Source of the DNA: Chitinophaga varians | GTDB lineage: Bacteria > Bacteroidota > Bacteroidia > Chitinophagales > Chitinophagaceae | Length of the DNA: 64,000 nucleotides | NCBI RefSeq assembly: GCF_014529945.1 | Contig: NZ_JACVFB010000001.1 | Span: 1,612,001-1,676,000, forward strand | Direction: 5' to 3' | Part shown: piece after piece, positions 23,684 to 32,998 of the stretch | How positions within the stretch are numbered: the first letter of the stretch is position 1 | Layout of the letters: the number at the start of each line of letters is the position of its first letter | The notes under the pieces: model-generated | The model's input: the letters and a program-made list of their open reading frames with translations, nothing else | The model's database searches: none | Told to the model about the DNA's origin: nothing | Translations under genes and position numbers: made by a program

Positions 23684-26600
23684 TTAAAATGCAACATTGG
23701 CGCCCAGGGTGTAAGACCGGCTTCTTGGATAAGCACCGAAGTCAACACCAGGCGTAATACCTCCCTGATTGCGGGTGCTTACTTCCGGGTCATAACCGCT
23801 GTAGGACGTGAAAGTATAGATGTTGTAAGCCGTGAAGTAGAGGCGACAGCTGTTCACTTTCACACGGCCCAACAAGCTTTTAGGAAGGTTATATCCCAGA
23901 CTGATATTGTTGATGCGCAGGAAAGAGCCGTCTTCTACCATCTGATCGTAGAATTTCAGATCACGCCCGCTGCCTTCAAGTGAAGGAACGGTCTTGCCTT
24001 TGTTCACATCCGCCAGCTGCGCGGGATCGGTGATCCTATTACCGCTGGCATCAATGGTGGTCCAGCGGTCTTTAATATAGGCGTAAGCGTTACGATAGGC
24101 CAGATAAGTCTGACTGTTCACCAGTTTGTTGGCATTGTAAATTTTATTGCCATACATCCAGTTGATGAAGATGCTAAGGTCAAATCCTTTATAGGAAAAC
24201 GTATTGGTAAGGCCGCCGTAATGTTTCGGCGTAGCGTCGCCGATGACGGTACGGTCGTCGGAGGTGATCAGTCCGTCAGCTTTGCCATCAGGACCGGAGA
24301 CGTCCACCAGCTTCAGATAACCCGGTTTGGGATAGTCGTTGGGGTTATAGGGAATGCCGGGCTTCAGCGTATATTTTTGGGTGGCCGGATTATAATCGAA
24401 ATCGCTGACCTGATATACGCCGTCGGATTTGTAACCATACATCAGTCCTACGGGAGAGCCTACCTTTACCAGATAGTCGCCTTCCTTCAGCGCGCCGTAG
24501 CCGGATTCACCATAGAAGAAACTGGGGCCGGCCAGCGCTTTCACTTTGTTTTTGTTAAAGGAGATATTGAAGATGGTCCGCCATTCAAATTGTTTTTTGC
24601 TGATGTTGACGGTATTTAATGTCAGCTCCAGACCCTGGTTGCTGGTTTCGCCGATGTTTTTTAACACGGAGGTGTAACCGGAAATATAAGGCACCTGTGC
24701 ATTCAGCAGCAGGTCGCGGGTATTGTTGCGATAATAATCTGCTGTCAGCTGTATGCGTTGATCGAGGAAGCCAACATCTGCACCGATGTTTTGGGAGACC
24801 GTGGTTTCCCATTTCAGCGCCGGGTTGGGAAGGGTAGTAGAGCCTACGCCAATTACGGGTTGATCATTTAACGGATAGTAGTTGGTGCCTAGCAGCGACA
24901 AGGACAGGTAGTTATTGATACGGTTGTTGCCAGACTGGCCGTACGTCAGTCGGAATTTCAGGTCAGACAGCACGTGTTGCTGTTTCATGAAATGCTCTTC
25001 AATAGCGCGCCAGGCGAGGGCCAGGGAGGGGAAGTAACCAAACTTGTTACCCGAACCGAATTTGGAAGAGCCGTCGGCACGCATGCTGGCGGTAACGAGG
25101 TAGCGGTCTTTGTAACTGTAATTGGCCCTGCCGAAGAAGGAGATCAGTTTTTCTTCTTCGCGGAAGGAGCGGGGAATGCCGGCCAGTGCGCCTTGGGAGA
25201 GGTCGTCCAGTCCAAGGTCGCCATTAGGGAATTTAGCGGCGCTGGCTTCCACGAAGCGGGAGGTGGCATATAACTGTTCCTGTCCTATCAGTACGTTTAG
25301 TTTATGTTTTTTATGGATGGTCTTGTCGAAAGTCAGTGTGTTGGAGTAGTTCCAGCTGCTGCCTTGTGTGAGGCCGATGGAACCATTAGGACCACCGGTA
25401 CGGCGGGCATTTACGGAGCGGTCACCGTTGAATAAATTGGCGTCGCGGTTGTTGGTCTTCAGGCCTACCACGCCTTTATAGGTCAGGTTTTTCAGCAGTT
25501 TGTATTCCAGTGCGCCATTGAGGTAGAGTGCTTTAAGATCGGTGCTCCGGTATTCAGCGAAGGCGTTGGTACGCGGGTTCTGCATCACGTTGCCGTTGTC
25601 GTCCTGCAGGGCGGGGTCTTCGTCGGAATTAACCAGGTCCTGGTCACTACCGGTTTTACCAATAGTAGGGCGGTATTGCAGGATGTTCATCAGTTTGTTG
25701 AACCGGTTTTCGCCTTCGGAGGTGCCGCTGCCATAGATGTTTTGGGTGGTGTAAGTTACGCTGGCGGAAGCTTTCAGCCTGTCGTTGTCACTGTGGTCCA
25801 CACTGAGTTTGGCCACGTTCTTTTTAGCGCCGCTGTTAACCATAACACCCTGTTCGTTATTGAACGAATAGAACATATTGAACCGGGTGTTTTTATTGCC
25901 GCCACTGGCGCCGATTTTATGGTATTGTGTGGTAGCGTTGCCACCATACATTTGTTGCTGCCAGTCGATGCCGGGTCTGCCTTCATACAGGTTTTTCAGC
26001 TCGCTGAAAGCGCCGTAGCGGGTGGTGAATTTCTGTAGCAGGTCGGCATCACCCATGCTTCTTTCGTAGTCCATCACCACATAATCATAGGGTGTCATCA
26101 TATCGATCTTGCTGGTCACCTGTTTGCCGCCGTAGTACATATCGTACGATACCTGTGTACGGCCGGTGACGCCTTTTTTGGTGGTCACCAGAACTACGCC
26201 GTTGGCGCCGCGGGCGCCATAGATAGCAGTAGCGGAGGCGTCTTTGAGGACTTCTATATTTTCAATGTCAGTAGGATCGAGGAAGCTGAGGCCATCTGTC
26301 TGTGGGAAGCCATCAATCACATAAAGCGGCTCATTGCTTTGGGTGATGGAGCCGCCACCTCTTATTTTAATAGAGATGCCTGCGCCGGGAGATCCTTCTG
26401 CGGCAGACACCTGTACGCCCGCGGCGCGGCCGGCGAGGGCTTGTGCCACGTTCTGTACCGGCACCTTCGCCAGGTCGCTGCCTTTTACAGAAGCGATGGA
26501 GCCGGTAAGGTCGCGGCGCTTAACGGTGCCGTAGCCTACCACCACCACTTCGTCCAGCCCTTTCACATCTTCCTGTAATACCATGTTCACCGGTGCGTTA

Positions 26601-27193
26601 TCGGTAATGGTGAGGTGCATCTTACGGTAACCCATCAACGAAAATACCAGTACTTCTCCTTTGGGGGCGATTATTTTAAACTGTCCGTTAGCGGCGGAGG
26701 TGATACCTTTGGAGGTGCCTTGTACGTGTACAGCTACGCCGGGCAGGGGGTTGCCGGCAGCATCGGTGATTTTGCCGGACACCGTAATGCCCGTATCGAT
26801 GGCCAGCGGTATCTCTTTGGAAAGCGCTTCCAGTTCCCCGGCAGGCAGCTGTTCCAGGCCGGTGATTTTGGGTTTGGCTTTCAGGATAAGGTATTGTTTA
26901 CCGAGTGGTTCAAATACCACGCCGGCGGGGGCCAGCACGTTTTCCAGTACCGTGCTGATTTTTTCATTGACGAAAGTGCCGTTCAGCTCGGGATACGACT
27001 GAAAGAGATGGGTAGTATAGGAAAAACGAAGGCCGGTAAGGTCGGTGATGTGTTCCAGCGCCTGTTCTACCGGCTCGTGATGCAGCGTGATGGTGATGCG
27101 CGCGTTCAGCGATTTCTGCGCACGGGCATCCCTGCCATACAACAGGCCTGCCCCCAGCATCACGATCAGTAAAGGTAGAATGGTAGTACGCAT
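23684..27193 (-). CDS. SusC/RagA TonB-dependent transporter with STN domain (heparan locus)
   Basis: A 1169-residue outer-membrane transporter from ATG 27191-27193 (MRTTILPLLIVMLGAGLLYGRDARAQ signal peptide); an upstream in-frame ATG at 27235 would only add a non-signal extension. Domain order: STN (about 30-105, signalling to FecR), carboxypeptidase-like beta-sandwich (about 140-215, GKITDAAGNPLPGVAVHVQGT), plug (LDEVVVVGYGTVKRRDLTGSI, then ATAIYGARGANGVVLVTTKKG) and a 22-strand barrel ending in an aromatic residue. The STN domain and the FecR/sigma pair directly upstream imply transport-coupled induction. Confidence 0.95.
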   Translation of the reverse strand: MRTTILPLLIVMLGAGLLYGRDARAQKSLNARITITLHHEPVEQALEHITDLTGLRFSYTTHLFQSYPELNGTFVNEKISTVLENVLAPAGVVFEPLGKQYLILKAKPKITGLEQLPAGELEALSKEIPLAIDTGITVSGKITDAAGNPLPGVAVHVQGTSKGITSAANGQFKIIAPKGEVLVFSLMGYRKMHLTITDNAPVNMVLQEDVKGLDEVVVVGYGTVKRRDLTGSIASVKGSDLAKVPVQNVAQALAGRAAGVQVSAAEGSPGAGISIKIRGGGSITQSNEPLYVIDGFPQTDGLSFLDPTDIENIEVLKDASATAIYGARGANGVVLVTTKKGVTGRTQVSYDMYYGGKQVTSKIDMMTPYDYVVMDYERSMGDADLLQKFTTRYGAFSELKNLYEGRPGIDWQQQMYGGNATTQYHKIGASGGNKNTRFNMFYSFNNEQGVMVNSGAKKNVAKLSVDHSDNDRLKASASVTYTTQNIYGSGTSEGENRFNKLMNILQYRPTIGKTGSDQDLVNSDEDPALQDDNGNVMQNPRTNAFAEYRSTDLKALYLNGALEYKLLKNLTYKGVVGLKTNNRDANLFNGDRSVNARRTGGPNGSIGLTQGSSWNYSNTLTFDKTIHKKHKLNVLIGQEQLYATSRFVEASAAKFPNGDLGLDDLSQGALAGIPRSFREEEKLISFFGRANYSYKDRYLVTASMRADGSSKFGSGNKFGYFPSLALAWRAIEEHFMKQQHVLSDLKFRLTYGQSGNNRINNYLSLSLLGTNYYPLNDQPVIGVGSTTLPNPALKWETTVSQNIGADVGFLDQRIQLTADYYRNNTRDLLLNAQVPYISGYTSVLKNIGETSNQGLELTLNTVNISKKQFEWRTIFNISFNKNKVKALAGPSFFYGESGYGALKEGDYLVKVGSPVGLMYGYKSDGVYQVSDFDYNPATQKYTLKPGIPYNPNDYPKPGYLKLVDVSGPDGKADGLITSDDRTVIGDATPKHYGGLTNTFSYKGFDLSIFINWMYGNKIYNANKLVNSQTYLAYRNAYAYIKDRWTTIDASGNRITDPAQLADVNKGKTVPSLEGSGRDLKFYDQMVEDGSFLRINNISLGYNLPKSLLGRVKVNSCRLYFTAYNIYTFTSYSGYDPEVSTRNQGGITPGVDFGAYPRSRSYTLGANVAF

Positions 27194-27283
27194 AATTATA
27201 AGCAATAGCTTACTTATACAATCATTTAATTGCATAACTTCGTAATGGTTTGGTTAATAAAATGTAGTGACTAAGCCTTTTTG

Positions 27284-27305
27284 CAGGGATGTTGACGCAT
27301 CCCTG
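27284..27305 (-). terminator. Hairpin between FecR and SusC
   Basis: CAGGGATG (27284-27291), 6-nt loop, CATCCCTG (27298-27305), with CAAAAAG following on the minus strand. It lies about 50 nt after the FecR stop, so the sigma/FecR transcript may end here and SusC would start from its own, probably ECF-dependent, promoter in the 90-nt A/T-rich leader. Confidence 0.6.
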
Positions 27306-27357
27306 TTTTTGTTTTGTTACATGTTGACGCTGATCTTATATTAGGTTGATAATTTTT

Positions 27358-28341
27358 TTACCGGCAGCCTTCTCCGCTCCAGGTGATTGTTCCGTTCTGT
27401 AGCTGGTACCTGCCGTTGCTGGTGGCGGCAATGAGGTCCAGCGATTGCTGTAATGACTGGTCTGTCAGGTCTACGGTAAGACTGCAAAACTGAAGTCCCT
27501 GGCCGTTTATCTGACAGCTGATGTTAAACTTCTCTTCCAGCCGGTGTATGACTTCCGGGAAAGACGTACGGTGAAAATTCATGTTGTACTGTGTACCTTC
27601 CTCCAGGAGTGACTGCTCCCGGGGTACTACGGCTTCTACGGTAAACTGGCTGCTGTCGGCCACCAGTTTTTGTTTTGCCGCCAGTACGGTGGTTTGTTTG
27701 GGTTGTCCGTTGGTATGGCCGGCCACTGCTACTTTGCCGGTCAGCACACTCAGTTCCACTCCCCTGATGGCGGGCAGTACCCGCAGGTTAAAACTGGTGC
27801 CCAGTACTTTGGCAGTATAGCCGCCGGCGTCTACCACAAAGGGCTGGTGCGGCCTTTGGGTCACCTCAAATAACGCTTCGCCTGTCAGCTGTACCTGCCG
27901 CACCTCCTGCCGGAAATGGGCCGGGTATTGCAGGTGACTGTTGGGCTTCAGCCATACGATGCTGCTATCCGGCAGGATGACTTTTTGCATGGCGATGCCG
28001 CTGTTCACTTCGTGGACCGTGGTGGTGTCCGACCACCAGTGATAACGTGGCCCTGTCAGTACCAGCACAGCGCCGAGACAGGCTGCCGCAGCAATACCGT
28101 ACCAGGTATATCGTTTAGGCGCGGACGTTGGTAAAGGCCGTTCTCCCTGCATGCGTGCTGTAAGCTGCTGCAGGATGCGTTCCCGTATAACGGCCGGTGC
28201 ATCACTGTTTGCCGGTAGTATCAATTTTTCATCGTCGAACTGGTTGTACCAGTCGTTGAATTCTTCGAGTTCCGCAGCAGAAATATTGCCTTGCAACCAT
28301 TTCTGCGCCAACTCACGGACCCTTGGTGGTGGATGTTGCAT
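27358..28341 (-). CDS. FecR-family anti-sigma factor
   Basis: A 327-residue protein from ATG 28339-28341 (MQHPPPRVRELAQKWLQG); the longer frame would need a TTG. An N-terminal helical sigma-binding part (about 1-75) precedes one membrane helix (about 80-98, YGIAAAACLGAVLVLTG). A FecR domain follows (about 105-205, VILPDSSIVWLKPNSHLQYPAHF; GEALFEVTQRPHQPFVVDAGGYTAKVLGTSFNL). The C-terminal STN-like DUF4974 domain is at about 250-325. It holds the ECF sigma factor at the inner membrane and releases it on a signal from the SusC STN domain. Confidence 0.93.
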   Translation of the reverse strand: MQHPPPRVRELAQKWLQGNISAAELEEFNDWYNQFDDEKLILPANSDAPAVIRERILQQLTARMQGERPLPTSAPKRYTWYGIAAAACLGAVLVLTGPRYHWWSDTTTVHEVNSGIAMQKVILPDSSIVWLKPNSHLQYPAHFRQEVRQVQLTGEALFEVTQRPHQPFVVDAGGYTAKVLGTSFNLRVLPAIRGVELSVLTGKVAVAGHTNGQPKQTTVLAAKQKLVADSSQFTVEAVVPREQSLLEEGTQYNMNFHRTSFPEVIHRLEEKFNISCQINGQGLQFCSLTVDLTDQSLQQSLDLIAATSNGRYQLQNGTITWSGEGCR

Positions 28342-28383
28342 TGGTGGATTTATATATAATGACAAATAAGAGAGACAGATGTC

Positions 28384-28965
28384 CTAGCGGGTCAGCAAAA
28401 AAATTATAATTATTCTGAAAAGTTCTGTGAACGAGCCCCGGAGGCTCTTTAACGCCCGGGTGAGATGATTGGCGACAGTTTTTTCTGAAATGTCAAGGGT
28501 AGATGCGATCTCTTTGCGGGAGTAACCACCTTCGCGGCTCAGCCGATATACAAGCCGGCATTGCTCGGGCAGGGCTTTGATGGTTTGCTGCAGCTGGCGT
28601 TGCATATCGGCTACCTGTAGCTGCTCTCCGGCCGATTCATCGGCAGTGGGGCCGGTATAGACGGTGTATTTTTCATAACGCAGGAAACGCTTCTGACGCG
28701 CCAGGGTATTCAATACTTCGTATTTCACCGCAGTGGCCAGATATGCAGGAAGCGAAAGGGTGACGGAGATATCAGCCCTTCGCTTCCAGATATTATAAAA
28801 GACTTCCTGTACGGCTTCTTCCGCTTCAGCCGCATTGTTCAGGCGGTTAGCGGCTATCACGTACATTTTATCCCAATACCGGTTGTACAACTCGGTAAAG
28901 GCAGCTTCATCGTTCTGTTTTAGTTTGTCGAGTAATACGGAATCCCCCAGCTCTTTCATACGCAT
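28384..28965 (-). CDS. ECF sigma-70 factor
   Basis: A 193-residue ECF sigma factor from ATG 28963-28965 (MRMKELGDSVLLDKLKQNDEAAF); a second ATG two codons later is equally possible, and the longer frame starts with TTG inside a promoter element. Region 2 is at about 18-80 (FTELYNRYWDKMYVIAANRLNNAAEAEEAVQEVFYNIWKRR). Region 4 is at about 125-180 (ALPEQCRLVYRLSREGGYSRKEIASTLDISEKTVANHLTRALKSL). It is paired with FecR 42 nt downstream and probably drives the heparan locus. Confidence 0.93.
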   Translation of the reverse strand: MRMKELGDSVLLDKLKQNDEAAFTELYNRYWDKMYVIAANRLNNAAEAEEAVQEVFYNIWKRRADISVTLSLPAYLATAVKYEVLNTLARQKRFLRYEKYTVYTGPTADESAGEQLQVADMQRQLQQTIKALPEQCRLVYRLSREGGYSRKEIASTLDISEKTVANHLTRALKSLRGSFTELFRIIIIFLLTR

Positions 28966-29006
28966 TAAACATCCCCTTAAAGAAGCAAGATTGGTTGATG
29001 AATGCT

Positions 29007-29038
29007 CTAATGTAAGAAAAACCGATGCATTATGCAAA
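29007..29038 (-). promoter_or_regulatory. Promoter of the ECF sigma gene
   Basis: On the minus strand TTTG (29035-29038), 20 nt, then TACATTAG (29007-29014), which matches the Bacteroidota pattern TTTG-N19-21-TAnnTTTG with one deviation. It places the transcript start about 35 nt before the sigma ATG and separates this unit from the hydrolase gene upstream. Confidence 0.5.
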
Positions 29039-29046
29039 CGTTTGAA

Positions 29047-29745
29047 TTACTTTCCCAGAAAGTCTTCCAATATGCGGTTGAATTGCCCGGGATGCTCCAT
29101 CATCGGGGCATGGCCACACGCGGATAACATGACCAGTTGTACATCCGGCAGCAGTTGCTGAAACTCGTAGGCTACATCGGGAGGGCTCACCCGGTCTTCT
29201 TCTCCCCAAATTAACAAGGTAGGGGTAGGGATCTCCGGTAAAATAGCCGCTACATGATTACGCTGGGCCGATTTGGCGGTTTGTACAATGCGGAGACATT
29301 TAATACGGTTCCGGGTGATCTGAAGTACTTCGTTTACCAGCGCGTCGGTGGCAACGGCCGGATCATAAAAAGTATAGGCTACCCGCTCCCGGATATATTC
29401 ATAATTGCCCCGTTTGGGATAATTGCCCATGATGTTGTTTTCATATAAACCGGAACTGCCGGTAAGCACCAGCCGGGATACTTTGTCCGGATGCCGGTGC
29501 GTATAGAGAATGGCCACATGGCCTCCCAGGGAATTGCCGATCAATACAGGCTTTTCCAGTGTATGCTGTTGGATATATCGTTCCAGAAAACGAACGAGGT
29601 AGTCAAGATTATCCTCGTTGTGCTGATCATAAATAGGAAGTAACGGGATGTGAATGTCATAGCGTGATCCAAAATGTTGTATAACGCCTTCCCAATTGCT
29701 AAGCCCGCCGAAAAGTCCGTGTAATAAAATCATGCTTTGCTTCAT
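29047..29745 (-). CDS. Alpha/beta hydrolase
   Basis: A 232-residue alpha/beta-hydrolase-fold protein without signal peptide. The nucleophile elbow is GNSLGGH (Ser about 93). An oxyanion HG motif (LLHGLFGGLSNW) lies near the N-terminus, an acid candidate in LLIWGEEDRVSPP, and the catalytic His in SACGHAPMMEHPGQF near the end. Substrates of this group range from carbon-carbon bond cleavage to esters and cannot be told here. It precedes the sigma factor on the same strand, but a promoter-like sequence in between suggests separate expression. Confidence 0.9.
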   Translation of the reverse strand: MKQSMILLHGLFGGLSNWEGVIQHFGSRYDIHIPLLPIYDQHNEDNLDYLVRFLERYIQQHTLEKPVLIGNSLGGHVAILYTHRHPDKVSRLVLTGSSGLYENNIMGNYPKRGNYEYIRERVAYTFYDPAVATDALVNEVLQITRNRIKCLRIVQTAKSAQRNHVAAILPEIPTPTLLIWGEEDRVSPPDVAYEFQQLLPDVQLVMLSACGHAPMMEHPGQFNRILEDFLGK

Positions 29746-29799
29746 AGATTATCTTTTTTGAAGCAAAATTATTGGTTCGTATTTTCAGCATCCGTGATC

Positions 29800-30411
29800 T
29801 CAATCACAAAAGTTGCGGGACTGGTCCAGCAGGTATAAACGTGCTCTGCTCAAGGCTTCACGGCTGGTATAGAGGTAGCGGGCAATATTGGTGAGGGATA
29901 TTTTCTGAATAATGGCCGGTCGCCTTTCCAGCAGGAAACGGTATCGCTGTAAAGGCGTTTTCAGGGAAAGGATATACTGGTGTTCTGACTGTTGCTCCGA
30001 CAACTCCTGAAACAACTGCAGGTTGACATGCAGCAGGTTCATATGCAGGTCATACAACGGTTGTAATTTCCTGATATTGATTCGTAATATGACCGCGTCT
30101 TCGATGGCCGTAATACTGACAGCAGACGGCGCTTTTTTATGATAGCTCTCGCAGTTGGCCAGAAAATCATCCGCGAAACCGAAGCGCACTATTTTTTCAT
30201 TGCCTTCATCGTCCAGGATGGAAAACTTGAACATACCGGAAAGGACAAAAGCGGAATAACGGGCCACTTTACCATAACGCAGAAAAGATTCTCCCTTGCG
30301 GATATGCTTTACTACGGCTATCGTGTCCAGCAGTTGCCATTCTTCCGGCGTCACTACCGGATATTTTTTCATCAGCCGCTGATACCAGGATGGAAGCTCA
30401 TAAGTTGTCAT
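29800..30411 (-). CDS. Crp/Fnr-family regulator
   Basis: A 203-residue regulator with an N-terminal cyclic-nucleotide-binding-like beta-roll (about 20-135: IAVVKHIRKGESFLRYGKVARYSAFVLSGMFKF) and a C-terminal helical DNA-binding part (SLTNIARYLYTSREALSRARLYL). The usual phosphate-binding cassette for cAMP is not obvious, which is common in Bacteroidota members of the family. It lies 29 nt after a nucleotide-binding reductase gene on the same strand and may be cotranscribed. Confidence 0.88.
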   Translation of the reverse strand: MTTYELPSWYQRLMKKYPVVTPEEWQLLDTIAVVKHIRKGESFLRYGKVARYSAFVLSGMFKFSILDDEGNEKIVRFGFADDFLANCESYHKKAPSAVSITAIEDAVILRINIRKLQPLYDLHMNLLHVNLQLFQELSEQQSEHQYILSLKTPLQRYRFLLERRPAIIQKISLTNIARYLYTSREALSRARLYLLDQSRNFCD

Positions 30412-30440
30412 GGCGTAAAATTAATGGAAAATTACGGGAA

Positions 30441-31124
30441 TTATTCGCACCTGCTTTTTGCCAGCCGGATGATGTCTTTTCCGCTGATGATCTGTTGGGG
30501 ATAGTCCAACAGGGTGACATTTACCATGGCCTGCCCCAGCTCCTGCAGGGTACAGAAGTAGTTGGGCCGGATCATCCTGCCGACAGGGTACAGCCAGTTG
30601 ATAAACCGGTAAAAAGTATGGGTATTTTTGAGTCCTTTGGTAGGCCTGATGAAACCAGGCCGGAAGGCATATACTTTCCCAAAAGGCAGCTTCATCAGAT
30701 CGTTTTCAGTCTTCCCTTTTACGCGGGCCCACGCGCGACGGCCTTTCTCGGTACTGTCGGTGCCGGCGCCGGACACATAACAGAAAACCATCTCGTTGTT
30801 CTGCTCGCTCAGCACGCCCGCCACCCGCATGGTGAGGGTATAGGTGAGATGGTAATAGGCATCCTGACTGATGCCGAGAGAAGATACGCCAAGGCAGAAG
30901 TAGCAGGCGTCATAACCCCGGAGCTGCTCCGCAATGGGAGACAGCTCCAGGAAATCCTGATGGATAAGCTCTGTTAATTTGGGATGACTGATGCCACATG
31001 GCTTGCGGCTGATGATCAGCACGCGCGCTACCTGCGGGTGATGCAGGCATTCGTTAAGCACCCCTTCACCCACCATACCGCTGGCACCGGTAACAATCAC
31101 TTTCAGTTGCCGGAGTTCGTTCAT
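30441..31124 (-). CDS. NAD(P)-binding epimerase/reductase-like protein
   Basis: A 227-residue Rossmann-fold protein with the dinucleotide loop VTGASGMVGEGVL near the N-terminus. The segments YDACYFCLGVSSLG and FCYVSGAGTDSTEKGRRAWARVKGKTENDLMKL follow, as in atypical SDR proteins related to HTATIP2/YbjT. The Y-x3-K pair of classical SDRs is replaced here, so enzymatic activity is uncertain. It lies upstream of the Crp-like regulator on the same strand. Confidence 0.85.
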   Translation of the reverse strand: MNELRQLKVIVTGASGMVGEGVLNECLHHPQVARVLIISRKPCGISHPKLTELIHQDFLELSPIAEQLRGYDACYFCLGVSSLGISQDAYYHLTYTLTMRVAGVLSEQNNEMVFCYVSGAGTDSTEKGRRAWARVKGKTENDLMKLPFGKVYAFRPGFIRPTKGLKNTHTFYRFINWLYPVGRMIRPNYFCTLQELGQAMVNVTLLDYPQQIISGKDIIRLAKSRCE

Positions 31125-31175
31125 GGTGATGGTTTTATATACAGTAAGTTAATCGCTTTTGGCCAGTTGCCCAAA

Positions 31176-32885
31176 TCAGAGCGATACCCACACCACACGG
31201 GCTTCTTTCTTTTTACCGGTTTTTTCAATCATCATCGTGGCAAATGATTTTCCGTCTTTGCTCCGGGTGATCATTTCCAGTTGTGAAAACCGGGCAGTGC
31301 GCGCTTCGGGAGCACCATACAGATAAGTTTTGGTGATCTGTCCGTTCTCATAAACAGCACATACCGTGTTGGTCCGGCTGAACCACGACACCTGCTTTTT
31401 GGTGCGATAATCTTCCCGGGTATCTGTTGTATTGGCCGCTACATCGTTATATAAAATATAATCCTTCCCATTGGCATGGAAGAAATCGTAGGAGCCAAAG
31501 CCGGATAAGTTCATCCAGTCGCCGTTATCACGAAATGTCCATCCGGATTGATTGCGGTGATGGATATGGAAGATGTCGATGTTGGCTTCGGCCTGTTGGT
31601 CTTTGGCAATAGCATAACCGTTGATCTCTTTACCGGAGGTATCCAATGTAGCGATACCAATTTCGCCCAGGCGGCTGGAATAACGCTTATTGGCGGAAGT
31701 GGTGGTGTGCACCACGCCGGTGCTGTCGGTATGGGTGGTGGTAGAGTAGGGTTCTTCTGATACCTCCAGTTCTTCAAACAATAACTGCGTAGTACCGTCG
31801 GCGTTAAGGTGAAAGTCCTGGATAACGCCGCGATAAGGATGACGGTATTGCAGGTGCTCCTTCGCATAACGGTTGAGCTGTGGATGCGCTACGTAATAAT
31901 GTTGTTTTACGGACAGATTTCGCGGATCTATGATGTTCATCAGCAACGCGTAATCTTCATAGAAGCTCCTGCGCATAATGAACTCCTCGCTGCTTTTAAG
32001 CAGTCTTTCCCGCACGCTGGTCAATAAATACAGCATGCCGCTTTGCGGATGGTACTTCATGGCTACGTCTCTGATCTGCAGCCGGGCGGTATGTTCCAGC
32101 AGCGAGGTTTGAAATGTTTGTCCGCCGCGGGGAAGGGTGCCGATAACCAGGCGGGAGTCTCCGTTCTGAAATACATTTCTGTTGTATGCGAAGGCGGCTA
32201 CAAGCACACTGGTATCGCCCTGTACATACATGTCGGCGAAATCGATGTACTTATAAGGACTGCCGGTCAGGTCAAACGGAGCATCGCTCAGCAGCTCGTG
32301 TTGCGGACTGTAGTGGCGGATTCTCAGTTGTTGACCGGTTTTTCGCGTACGCAGATCATTCATGGCCACCGCATAGTAATCGCTGGAAGGATCTTTCCGG
32401 ACCATGAATTCAGGGGAGTGCTCGTTGTCATGCACCGCCGGGGTGCGAGTGAACAGGGCTGTTCCCGGGAGACTGGCGATCAGCTTTTCCGATAGCAGCG
32501 CGCCGTTGTTACTGTCAAAAATAAAACGGTACAATCGTGGCTGCCAGTTGATTTGGTTTTCGAGGAATACGACGGCCTGACCATTGATTTCGTATATCCC
32601 GCGCAGTTCGGAAAAGCGCATGCGCCGGTTCTTCCACGAGGCAACGTTAGCATGTGTAACAACACGCTGTCGATGATCAGGGCCGTATACCGTGACGTCT
32701 ATGCCACGGCCGGGCGTGAAATGAAAGAAAAGCGTATGGCCGTTTTGCATAAGCAGGAGGCGGCTGGCGCCATTTTCCGGTTCCTCAAAGGATTGACTTT
32801 GTGCGATGATTTGAGGGGAGGGCTGGGCACTGGCATAGAGTACGCTCAGTGCGCATAAGCAGGTTACCATTAATTTTCCGGACAT
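31176..32885 (-). CDS. Secreted protein of unknown function
   Basis: A 569-residue protein from ATG 32883-32885. This start gives a good signal peptide (MSGKLMVTCLCALSVLYASAQ); the longer frame would bury it. The mature part is rich in beta-strand-like repeats with Asp/Gly/Asn turns, many Tyr and Arg, and several segments of about 45-60 residues with WxxR or LYLLTS motifs. That pattern suggests a beta-propeller, but I recognise no family. There is no lipobox and no C-terminal sorting domain. The gene stands alone. Confidence 0.75.
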   Translation of the reverse strand: MSGKLMVTCLCALSVLYASAQPSPQIIAQSQSFEEPENGASRLLLMQNGHTLFFHFTPGRGIDVTVYGPDHRQRVVTHANVASWKNRRMRFSELRGIYEINGQAVVFLENQINWQPRLYRFIFDSNNGALLSEKLIASLPGTALFTRTPAVHDNEHSPEFMVRKDPSSDYYAVAMNDLRTRKTGQQLRIRHYSPQHELLSDAPFDLTGSPYKYIDFADMYVQGDTSVLVAAFAYNRNVFQNGDSRLVIGTLPRGGQTFQTSLLEHTARLQIRDVAMKYHPQSGMLYLLTSVRERLLKSSEEFIMRRSFYEDYALLMNIIDPRNLSVKQHYYVAHPQLNRYAKEHLQYRHPYRGVIQDFHLNADGTTQLLFEELEVSEEPYSTTTHTDSTGVVHTTTSANKRYSSRLGEIGIATLDTSGKEINGYAIAKDQQAEANIDIFHIHHRNQSGWTFRDNGDWMNLSGFGSYDFFHANGKDYILYNDVAANTTDTREDYRTKKQVSWFSRTNTVCAVYENGQITKTYLYGAPEARTARFSQLEMITRSKDGKSFATMMIEKTGKKKEARVVWVSL

Positions 32886-32998
32886 AGGAAATGTTTTATA
32901 AGCAGGTTGTTTAAAACAACATCTGTGCCGTGTCATCGTCAAATTGTCCAGCGTGAAAAACATTTTTTTATACTGCTATTTCCCGCACTTTTGCAGTC

